DNA from: Holacanthus passer
Lineage: Eukaryota > Chordata > Actinopteri > Pomacanthidae
NCBI GenBank assembly: GCA_025331565.1
Contig: JAFREQ010000076.1
Location: 1,116,001 to 1,180,000, forward strand
Direction: 5' to 3'
Length of the DNA stretch: 64,000 nucleotides
Numbering within the stretch: the stretch's first letter is position 1; each line of letters starts with the position of its first letter. The translations under genes were made by a program, and so were the position numbers. Under the pieces are notes generated by a model. That model made no database searches. It had not been told where the DNA came from and saw only the letters and a program-made list of their open reading frames with translations. Below, piece after piece: positions 1 through 12,300 of this stretch.

Positions 1-250
1 GTAGATGGTGGATATTTATGTGCTTTTCTGTTTGCTCTTGGTTACATTAATTAAAATGAGATCAGCACTAGATTGCTCTTTTATACCTGAAGTTCAACTA
101 TGTCATGCAATGTCAGCATTTACAGAGATATTGTCTTTGTTGCCAACATGTCTGTGAGCAGACTTCAGGAATATTTCCTTTCATGTGTATTGCATTGACA
201 AAAAGATGACTGATTATATCTCTATTTCTGTTTTTCCGTTTTGCTTACAG

Positions 251-326
251 GGAAACAGCCAACATCCCCCTTATTGCTCTGGGCCTGAAGGAGACAAAAG
301 AAGTTGACTTCTCCACTCTTTTCAAG
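251..326 (+). CDS. rhpn2: RHPN2 window exon 1 (start of Bro1 domain)
   Basis: The exon follows a TTGCTTACAG acceptor and ends before GTACAG. It starts with the third base of a codon and ends in phase 0. It encodes ETANIPLIALGLKET followed by KEVDFSTLFK, the N-terminal edge of the Bro1 domain, nearly identical to mammalian RHPN2. The first in-window exon is internal, so the gene is cut by the window edge. Confidence 0.92.
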
Positions 327-3300
327 GTACAGAACTACAGGTTCACAATTCCCTCTTTATCATAGTGCAAGTGTATAAATAGTTAACTTTCCAATATGAC
401 TTCCATATTGACTTAAATATTTAAGTTAATGTGACATAGTTTCAGTTAATTATTTGGAGTAAAGAGATACATAATGATGTCATGGGAAGGTGAAAATATG
501 AAGGAACTTAATCATTAGGTTTAATGCTAAAATAGTGCATCAGTTAAACAAAACTACCAGTTTTGTTTTTTATGTCAAGGGGTATATTCTTAAACATCAT
601 GACAGCATAAACACAGACTTTATGGACAAAGTGAAATAGCAAGTTGAAACTAACCAACTGGAACATAAGGGCAGAAATATGCAAATACAGGGTTATAAAT
701 ACTCTTAATTTGCATGCAACAAATCTGTCCCACATTGGCAGGCAGTGCTTTCGATATGGAATTAGTCACTACAAAATTACAGTGTTCTTTCATAAAGTAT
801 TTGGGACACATTGTCTGGCCGGGCACACCTGCTACTCCATTGTGTTTGCTATTTATTCGTTCAAGAACAATACATCATCTGACCATAAAAAGATTTGTCT
901 TGTTAATCAAAGTAGGTCAGTAGTTATTAAGATTGGTAGACTTATCATGCAGCTAGGTTCCATGGCAGGGAACCCCGCTCGTAAATGTCCTGATGGCATG
1001 TTTGTTGGCAGGCATTGAGAGAGATGCTCTGACTTCATGATCTCTGTACAGGTTATTGCTGGTCTGCTTATTGACTGCAAGTAGAGCACAACCCAGTTTT
1101 AATGACTTCGTGTGTCCCACCTCTGGCACTGACACAGTGACAGCTCTCTCCAGCCTACTTGGCACAGCACAGTTGTAGCCCACATATTCTGACTTTGCTT
1201 GACTTGGTTTGACTCGGCATGTTAGCCCAGCACAACAGGGATTTGCATTTCCATTAAAACAGGGCCAACTGCTTGAAGGAGCGTCTTTAATTGATGACAC
1301 ACTTACCTTGAGTTGATGACATTTAAAAGCAGCGCCCTCTTTAGTGCTGCTTACTATTGCACTGTGCAACAGTTGTTGGTAGCCAGCTACTTGTCATCAT
1401 GGATTTTCAGGCTGTTGTTATGATTTTGGTTGGCGTCTATCGCTTATTGCCGGAGACAGGATGATTGAAACTGATGAAGTACCTGCTATGTCTGGCCATA
1501 GCAGCGGAGGCTACTTAAGCATGTTACTGAATCAACATGGCATGGTTTGAGTCTGCGTGATCAAAAGTGCCAATTCTGTGTACAGTTAAGATTGACATGA
1601 CAGAGTGGACTGGTTAGGAGAGTGACAGCCCTGTTATTGAAAAGTGATGTGGTTAAATTCGAAAGTGCTCTCCTCAACTGGCCAGAAAAAATAATGTATT
1701 GAGATACTGAGCTGTATTTGTTTCTGACAGGACTTCATCTTGGAGCACTACAGTGAAGACGGGAACAATTATGAAGAGGAGATTGCTGACCTAATGGACC
1801 TGCGACAGGTAGTGCAGTGTTTTCCACGTAATAACCATAGTGTTTAAAAAATGTTCATACTATGAACATCACAACATCACGTCTGCTGTATTCATGTAGT
1901 GGCACAACTTTCATATGTGAAAACCTCACTACATCAAAGTGGAGGTATCCACATAAGACTGTTGTAAGTGTTATTGCAGACTGTATCAGATCTCTCTCCT
2001 TTCACATCCTAGGCTTGCAGAACGCCAAGTCGAAATGAGGCCGGGGTGGAACTGCTGGCAAAATACTTTAGCCATCTTCCTCTGATGGAGAGCCGATTCT
2101 TCTCCCCAACCCACCAGACTGGCATCTTCTTCACCTGGTACGCTCCGGTTATTACCAACTCTAACTAATTAGCATCAACAATGGTGATAATAAAATCTAA
2201 TGTTGAAATAAAAACAACTGCTGCAAAAGTTTACAAAACAAATGATTTAAATATTACCTCTACTTCCTGAACTTAAGACAGAAAAGAAAAGACAGGAAAG
2301 AAAGCTGTCCTGCTATGTAATCCAGCTACCATGAACCCCTACACCAGGACTTTCCAAAGCCTTTGAGCTCAAACAACAAAGGCTCAGTCATGTTGTTACT
2401 TCCTTGAATTCATGGATCAACTGGTATATCTCTGCCAGAAGACACCTGGCTGTGTTTTGGCTCAGAGGAATGATAAATAGATAGGACTGATGAATGAATG
2501 CAGCTTTTTGGTTTGGGTCTGTCTTCCTGCTGTGTTTTGTATCTGGTACAAGTGGAAGAGAATATATACAGGCATGAATAACTTTATCCAGGTCAGGAAA
2601 TAATGACAAAATCCTGTGGATAAATATTAGATATTTTAAACTCATACTGTCTTTAGCAAGTTTCTCGTATGTTATTGGTATCAGATCAGTTACTAATTCT
2701 GAATCTGGTGAACGAAGTTTGTGGATGCAAATGTTTTTCATGGTTTCATCCATTTGGAGGCATATTTTGTGTCATCCAGCAGTGTCTGAAAAGGCCACCA
2801 ACTGACTTCATGCTAAATGCACTTCATTCATTAATGCAGCAGAGATGGAGAAGAGTAGCTTGAACTCATACACCCTTGTTTTGAGTCTAAAGATGGTTTA
2901 AACTTTGGGACAATGTACAATATGATATACATAATATACAATATGTGTAAATGTTGCTGTATGTAAAGTTTGTTTTACACATTATAACAAACAGACCTTA
3001 TAATTACTAATATAATTAATATCATATTCTACACTACTAGTTGTATCTTTTACATTGTTGATAATTTTGGTTTTTACTTAACATTTTTTTGATTTGACTT
3101 TACAAAAATAAATAGTGATAGCTTCTGCCTCTTTCCCTCAGGTACGACTCCTTCACAGGAGTGCCGGTATGCCAGCAGAACCTGTCACTGGAGAAGGCCA
3201 GCATCCTCTTCAACATGGCCGCCCTCTACTCTCAGATTGCTACCCGTTGTGACCGACAGACAATAGCCGGCCTGGAGGAGGCCATCTCTTCCTTCCAGAT

Positions 3301-6300
3301 AGCTGCAGGTAGGAAGAGATAGGAGTGATAAACTGGTTTCATCAGATAATTCCTCCTCACCAGCCTTGAAATGACCTTATGGGCTAATTTCCAATATTCA
3401 AGATAAGATAAGATAAGATAAACCTTTATTTGTCCCTCAGTGGGGAAATTCGCAAAGTAGTCAAAGGAGAAATATTATTTATTTTATTTCCTCAAACCAG
3501 ACTTACGTTTGATCCCAGACAATAAGCTTCTGAAATGCTTCCATTGACAGAAACTGTTCACAGAGAGTTCACAGAGAGGGAAAGAAAGCGAAGAATGGCT
3601 AATTAACAGTGACATCAACATGTTCTCTCTTAATAGCTTTGTTCTTTTTGATATGTAAATCCGTCTCTGGCTCAAAAGCACCCAGGTTTAGTGCCTTATC
3701 CAAACTGAAAACATTCCTTTCTCCTTGCAGACATTTTCTAATGATCTTAACATTAAAAAGGCACACACTGTTCACCCTTATTTTCCAACTATGTGCCAGC
3801 CTCCACCCTCTTGACTTCTGCTCCATGACGGAGAATGAATGCAGTTGATGTTTCTCTGGCTTCTTGTCATGTGGCTGAGTTCCAGAGAATCACCAATCAT
3901 ACGAACTGGTTTCCCAACCCTCTGAGGTTTCAGAAAGCTCAGACAAGTCTTGGTAGAATTATGACTTGGCAGTATGAGGAGTATTGCAGTATAATTACAG
4001 CCTTGAACTGGCCATGGCTTTGGTTATGTTGCTTTGATGGCTATAATTTAGGCTTGTACTGTGTAAAACAATTATGCCTGTTATGAGGAACATTGTCACC
4101 AGTATAACAAGCCAGTATTAGGCAACGCTGGAAGGTGATAGGTGGGGGTGCAGGCTGTAGAAGGGCTGCAGCAGTACCCTTAAGCCAGGGACACAAAATA
4201 GGTTTAGAGGATGGCAGGAGCCAGCCAGCAATGGCAGAACCTTAGATGAAGCCTTGCGAAGCAGTGCTCTGTTATTAAGTTGTCTACAACTCTCTGCTGC
4301 CAGGTTTTTAATCTTTCAGAAATAAGAGGGAGGCACTCTCAGTTGGAATGCAGATGTCCGTATTGCTTCCATTGAACATGAAAAACCAATTTAAGAAGGT
4401 TTGTGTCTTGGCTCAATTTTAAAGAAGCACACGCACATTGATCTCACTGCTAGTAGTGAGCTTTTATCCCTCGCTGGATGCTGTAGTAGCAACAGGCCCT
4501 CGGAAAAATAGATGTCGATGATCTGACAAACTGAATCACTTAGCTCTGTGGATGGAACCTTTTTAAAACATCTGTATAAGATAGTGTCATTAATTAGGGT
4601 TAATGTGTTAGCATGCTGAAGAGCACAATCTGTCATTTAGTGGGCCAGCAAATGATTTGGGTTTTGCCCATGAAATTCACTGTTGCCCAAATTATTAACT
4701 ATGGTACCAAATTATTTCTAGTAGTACTAATTAATTAGCTGACCCTGACTTCACTGTTGAGATAGGAAAGACCATTAATTCCCTGAAGGTCTGCAGAGTC
4801 CCATTAATTGGATCATATTTGTCTTCACAAAGCTAAATAGGATCAAGATTTTCCTGTGTTACATGCTTGTCTTTTTTTCTTTTTTTTTTGACAGACGAAA
4901 AGGTCTTTAGTTCAGAAGCAAGCTGGGACAGTCTTGATATATAGAAAATAAAGAATCCCTCCCTTGCTGTTGTTTTGAGCCTCCTATCTGAGCTAAATGC
5001 TTTTTAACTATGATTACTGTTTCCTTGGAATAGTTTGGTTTTGAGCTATGCTCACCTCTTGTTTTCCCCCAGGTATCCTGAACCACCTGAAGGAGACATT
5101 CACCCACACTCCCAGCTACGACATGAGCCCAGCCATGCTCAGTATGTTGATTCGGATGATGCTTGCACAGGCTCAGGAGTGTTTGTTTGAGAAGACTGCA
5201 CTGCCTGGGATCCGAAACCAGTTCTATACCCTGATGAAAATGGCCCAGGAGGCCGCAAAGGTAAATGGCATCAAAGACGCATAGTATTCTTTCTTTAGCT
5301 GTGGACTAAGTAAGATATACTGTACTTTAAGTGAATGCAAAGAAATAATGTCACCACGGTCACATACCTCACTTCTATCAGTGATTGTATCCAGATCAGT
5401 GCTTTTAATGTCCTCTCAGTAACTCTATCCTCCTTTTCCTGCCAGGTCTCAGAAATCTACGACCAAGTCCACCAGTCCATGATCCAGACCCCAATCAAAG
5501 ACAATGTCCCATTGTTCTGGTCCACCATGTCCCAAGTCAAAACCAACCACTACCGCTCCATGGCACACTACTTTGTGGCCTCAGCGCTCCTGGACCACCA
5601 ACGTAAGACAAACAGTTTATAGACGTTAATCATTTTCAAACAGATTTGATGTGTAAATGGTAACAGAGCTTAGAGTTTAGAATTATAGAAAGTCAGGGCA
5701 AAATAAAGAACTAAAGATAAAGTCACAACATGCAGCTATTGTATGTTAGTAATTTTAGATTCAAACAGTAAGCCTGCTATTTTTCAGCTTATGAGAAGCA
5801 CTACTATCATCGCAGGACTCTTTTGTTTGCACACATAGTAATTTGCATGTACTGTGCACTGCACCAGGTACAGTAATGTCCCTGATGCCAAATGGAGACA
5901 GGTTTGTTCTTCACAGACTTACTGAACACAGAGTGGTTTTATAATCTAACTGTAGTGGCAACACACATCAAATATTGTCTCTCTTCTCCTTTAACAACAT
6001 TTGGGTTAACATTTGAAAGCAAAGTTGTATTCACTCCATCTGCACATCTACTGTACAAGTTTCAGTCTGCTTGTTCTATGGTATTAGCCTGGCTGTTGGC
6101 TGCTATGGTGTAAAACAGTTCTGGGTTTGGTGTTAAAGGACTTGAGCAGCCTGATTTTGAACACCGTGGAAAACCTGATCCTTCTCTTAAAGTGCTGTAT
6201 GGGCCACTGGGCTGGTCATGTCAGATGGCTGGACTGAACCGCAGCCAGCCACAGTGCTATTACATAACGGCTATTTAGAGACACACGCACGCACTCACAC

Positions 6301-9300
6301 ACACACACACACACACACACTCACAGCCTGTGGTAAGTTTCCAGGAACTCGGTGGCAGGATGGACAAAGAGTGAGAGGGAAGGAAAAAGAGACATGGTTG
6401 GAGTAATACTGTAGACTTCTGGAGGATTACAGTGATGTAGCCTCTTTATACTGTCTACATAATCAAGTGGTAGAGAGAGCAAGTGAGACAACCAGTGATT
6501 GAGTGAGAGAGGAATGAAGGTTGTGAGTTAACAAAAACCCTCCCGTTGTACGTTTGTTAATTTTGTATCATTCTGCATTAGTTCTTGGTAGCTTTTCATT
6601 ATTTTTTGACATCTTATAGACTTCACAACTAATCATTTTGTTAAATAAACAGTTGATTTATTTGTTATATTCAGTCCTTTATTCAAAACTTCTCACTGCT
6701 CTGCCTTAACTTGTAGCACTGTTGTTGCAGTCTTTGTTTCTTACTACACTTTTACAATTGTCATGTAGTACAGATTAAAATGAAAAACCAGATTTACCAA
6801 AATGCAGCAGATTAAATGAGGCTTTACAGTAGATGGTCCAAGTTTTATCCAGTGCTAAGAATGGGACGGGACTAGAGGAACAACAGAGCAAAGGAGCTTT
6901 GAGTTTGGCAGCTCATTAACAGATTCCTGTGCGACTGAGGAGAATAGAGCAATTAACCACAGGCCTGTAGATGGAGGACACAGCCCAGAAACGGGAGAGA
7001 ATGAAGACAGCTGAAGTAAACAGATGAACCATAAACACTGCTAAATAATTGCTTTCTACTGTCAGGGGAAGCCCAGAAAGTTCTAATGCTTTAGATTCAC
7101 CTTTTAAATGTGGTAAACCAGGATGTGAAGGAGAGGAGAAGACAAGTTCGCCCGGTTTTGGGAGGATTAGCACATACAACATAGCCATCACATTCAGTGT
7201 AGCTTAATCTCTCTGGTAAACCATGCTGTTATGTAAGCTGTAGTTGAAGCATGCAATTATGTTGTATGTGCCCATTTTTCATTTTAATTTCAATTTAAAG
7301 GTGTTCAACAATGCATGTATGCACTGTGCACTGACTTATCTGCAAACAGTGTCCTGTGTACCTTCTCTGATCAAAGCAATCATTGTATTGCATTCAGAGT
7401 GCCATTTGTTTCAGCGTTGACCCCAGCCTTCCAGCTTTATTATTCATTTTGATATTGATTCTTTGTGTGCTCAGTGGGTCCCAATGATGACGAGGACCAG
7501 CAGGAGAAGACCTTGTCACAGGTCTATGATCGCCTTCCTGAGGGACGCTCACCTCTGGACATCCTGAAAAAGAAAGAGGAACGGGAACGCATTGGTAAGA
7601 GCGAGCACATAGGCTGAGTGCAGCAGAAGGCAAAGGAAGACAATAGATGACATGAGAGTGTCAATGACACCAGACTTGACTCTCTCTGTTCTTCCTCCCC
7701 ACACACAGGTAAAGCACACATTCGTCGGGCCATCCTGGGTCATGAGGAGGCTCTGAGAATCTACGGCTTGTGCCACCACTTGAACCAGCTGGAGGTGCTG
7801 CAGGACATTTTAAAAGCCAGCCACCAGCGCTCGCTCAACAAATACAGTGACAATGAAAATGAGGAAGAGTTCACAGACTACATGGAGGCCCCTGACATCA
7901 TCTGTGAGTCTTGAATGTTTTTAAAGAGAAGACAACACATCCAGTGAATATCCTGTTCAAGTAAACGTGAGAGGCAAAGATAGAATCAGAATAACTAAAG
8001 TTTATTTGAGTCTCCAGTAAGCGTCACTGAGGTGACAGCTATTCTCCCTGTGGTCGACACAGAAACTAAGCAGTCACCTTAGTGTCACCACAACAAACAC
8101 TTGACAAATGACACAAATGTCAAGCAGGACCAGTGCGTTGCTTTGAGACGTTTGTCTCTTAGGAAACGGTTCATAAAAAGGCTGCTGTGTTGTGCACCAC
8201 ACCTGCTGCAATCAGATGTGATAAGTGACATTTATTTCCAGGTACAGATGATGTAATGTTTACACTGCTAACTCCTGCCCGCCTCTCCACAGGGCAACAG
8301 TTAAAATGTGGTTGTGACAGTAAACACTGCAGACCGACAGCTTTGTTTTTTCCCCTTTCTTTCCAATAGCTAAAACAGAGCACAAAGCCGAAATGGAGGT
8401 TCCTGCAATCACAAAGGTGAAAGTCACCGACTTCTTCCAAAGGCTGGTATGTGGGTTACTAATATTCTTCCACTCACATTGCTGTTTTTTTTCATTGGCG
8501 GTTGGTTTATTCATCAAGTGACATGAACTAGCTCTGGATTTGTGTTTTAGACCTTGGAATTGTTTCTTTTAACACCCAGAGTTTATTTTTCGTTACTTCT
8601 GAATACAACCAACCAAGGCTGAGTCTCCTGGAAGCTTTGGCACATTTAAGAGCAACCAATCCAAATTCCTGTCTCGTTTCCAAAGCCTCCTGGACTTTCA
8701 TCCAAAGCAACAAATGCAAACCTAACACTAATATGGACGGAGGTGCTCCAGTCCTAGCTTGGTTATCATAGTCGTGGCTGGGAGGTGTGGGAGGTGGGAG
8801 GTGGGAGGCGCTGGCATTTGCTGTCACTGCAATGGAATCTTCTGTTCACATCCTCTGAAAAACACGTTCAACTGCAAATTGTTTCTTTCATCTAGCACAG
8901 TTTACAATTACTATAACAAACCAACAGGCTTCAATTTCATCACAAACAACCTTACAAGCCAATAACTGGTGATGAGATCAAGGGTCAGAGCTGACATCCC
9001 CAGGCAACAGGTGTAAGGAGTCTGAATAAATACCTCTCCAGTTCCTCTTGTAAAATCCTGCCTAACTCTTTATTATTGTCAAGAGAGAGTCTCCACAATA
9101 AGACTCAAATCCTTTTGGATCAACAGAGAAACAAGACTGAAAAGTTCAATCTGGCACAATCTCTCCTTCCAATCACTGCTGTGATAATGAAAGGTGCAAG
9201 GATGACGGGCATCAGCGTGGTGTTACATTGGATTTATGTCAGGATTTGCTGGAGCAGAGATTTTTCCTCAATTGGATGAGAAGTGTATTAATGGGAGATA

Positions 9301-12300
9301 GCAGTTGGCTTCAGCAGTCTAAAAAGTAATACAGGCTAATGTTGGAATGATTCATTGATAAGTTGATCTGATCAACGGTAAAGTAACTGATGACAGTTTT
9401 GATGGCGTAATCATTTAAGTCATTTAACAAGTAAAAAATGAGATGGAGGTGACAGCGTCTTAAGGACACTTACTGTTAGCTGCAACCATGGTTGTGTCAT
9501 ATCTTTCTATACCCTATAACTATAGCATATGGTCGATACCAAATATCTGCAGCCCAACATTCAAGTAGACGTAAGTCATATGTTCAGTATGTTGAGAATG
9601 TTTTTCATATGAGGCACTTTGTTTACAGAGTACACTAAGGATTGTGTACCCTTTCAAAATGAAATGTGACTGGCCTGGTGAGAATGTAAATCTGACAAAA
9701 AAATAAATAAACACAAAACATATGCTTTTCAGAAACCTGGCAACCCCGAGGGGCAGGTGTAAGAGAGATTAATATGCTCTGTGGCCACATGTCTTTCATG
9801 TAACCCCTGAGTGTGTGTACAGCGTGTGTGCTGATGTTAACAGGTCACAGATGTGGTTTAACTAGTCTGTAAAGACACAAGGAGGGATTATTATGCTAGA
9901 TTTTTAGTTTCCCTCCAGGCTTTCACCAAAACCTTTGAACTCTGAAAAGAACGAGAGGATATTATCCTCTGAAATCAGTAAAACCTGGAGCCATGTTGAC
10001 CCCAGCATCCCCACCATGTCTCCACTCAGGGCCCCCTGTCAGTCTTCTCAGCCAAGCAGCGGTGGACAGCCCCACGGACAATACGCCTTCACCCAGAAGA
10101 CAGAGACCTGGGCTTCACCCTGAAAGGAGAAACACCAGTCCAGGTGGTTTCGCTGGACCCCCTCTGCCCAGCTGCTGTGAGTTGACCTATATTCCTTACT
10201 TTTGACTGAACAAGGGGAGATTTATGGTATAAATATCAGCTGGCAGAGACTTGAAATGAGCTTGAGATAGATAATCCATCACAGCAAACGTCATCCTTTA
10301 TTTTTATCAAAGATCTGTAATGCATTTTGTAGTTAATGAAACAGCCTGCAAATTCATCTGTTCTGTCTGTTGAGAATGCTTTCTTTTTTGCCTTACGGTG
10401 TTAAACTATGATGACCCACTGGAGCTCCTAGTTTACTTGAACTAACTTTATGAACTGATGTGTCACCAGAAGCATCTGTACTTTCACACTAAGGTATTTC
10501 ATCATCTGTGAGCTGTTAGAAAAAATTTACAGACTCTGTTATTTTAGAACACAGAAGATATTTCAGGGGCCATGTTGAGTAATTTTTTCTGTCAAACTTA
10601 AACAAATGCCAAATGGATATTTACTCCCTGCAACAGGGTTATCTTGCAGGGAGTGGCTTTGTCTACAGCGGAAGAACATGCTTGCATACTGAATATGTTC
10701 AAATTAAAGTCTTTCTCAGAAACCTGAACAGGATTTAGGCTCAAAGAATGTTTGGAGCCCCCCCCATAGCCACTCTGACTACTAATTTAATTAAGAATCA
10801 GACTATTTACTCTCTGCAATCCTTTTCAGTCTGACAGCTCATTAAGAGGTGCTGACAAAGGGCAGACTCTTTCTAGGCCCTGCAGGCTATGCCGAGAAAC
10901 AGATTAGTAGTATTACACAAGTCTAACTAGGCCAAACTCTTTTTAACTTTTAATACTGCATTCAACAGGATTTATTCTGGAACTGACAGATTCTCCGGAG
11001 TTATTGGCCTGCCTCTGGTGAACAGCAGATCAAGTTATCAGACAGAAATAGCTGAGCTCATGTCGATAAGACAGATTTCCCACAGCTATTAAATAATGTG
11101 CTCTGGTGCACACACACACACACACACACACGCACACACACGCACGCACGCGCGCACACACACACACACACTACCAAGTTTAAGTCCTGCTGTAAAAAGC
11201 TTTGTTTGGGGCTAGACCTCAGTGTTTTCTCTGCTGATCCCTGCTCCCTCCAGGGTCTTAAAAGAAAGTAGGTGATCCTGACTTGGTTGCTATTCAAACA
11301 GACCTTCAGCTATAAATATTTGCTCTGTCTGCTGCAGTATCAGGACATGTCAGTGGCTCTCTTCTCTAACTTGTGCGTTTCCTCCAGGCTGATGGTCTGA
11401 AAGAGGGCGACTACATTGTTGCTGTGGCTGACACAGACTGCAAATGGTTGGGCGTGAGTGAGGTGATGCGACTGCTGAAGGACGTGAACGAGGAGGGGAT
11501 CGACATCCAGGTGGTCAGCATGCTGGACAGCAACCCTCCAATGGTATGCTCTTTCATTCCTGTTGGCTGAGAGAAAAGTCACTGATCTGGTTTTCTTTGA
11601 TTGACAAATAGTGACAGCAAAGTTAGTCTGTGTATCGGACGGCAACAGAACAGTTAGAGTTTCAGATTTCTCCTCTGAAGTGGTGTTTCCTGTCAAGGTA
11701 AATTGTCTATACAGTTTCCCATGAGAAACTGCTCTTTGGATATGGCCTATGTGTATAAAACAGATTCAACCTGTGTGAGGTACTGGACAGAATAAGCAAT
11801 GTCTTGCAAAATGCAGCCTGGTTGTTTTTAGAAAGTGTCAGTTTGTCAGAAAGTGATTTAATTCTACAGATTTTTAAGGAGTTAATAATTATATTGTATA
11901 TTGTTTCTGTTATTTTGTCCAGCCCCTGCACATTTCATATCAGGCACAACTACTTCACAATAGTCTGTTTATGATTCTGGTTATCTATTCACTTCTGTGT
12001 TAAACAGTGAGAAAATGGCTGACTTAGTGCTAAGTTGCTGAGACATATATAGATCGAGACTATATGGCGTCCAGAGCAGCTCTTTGCTTAAACAAACAAT
12101 GACTGACTCTTTCCATTAAACATCACTGTCAATCTCTCTGTCCAGCCTACCAAGAGTGCCACCTTCTGTGGAAACCTGCCTAAGACCTACTCCATGATTT
12201 GTCTGGCCTATGATGACGACAAGAACCCCAAGTCTCGCAAAGTAACCAAGAAGTCATCCTTCATCAGCTGGGGTCTGAAGAACAAGCTGAAGAGCGCCAG

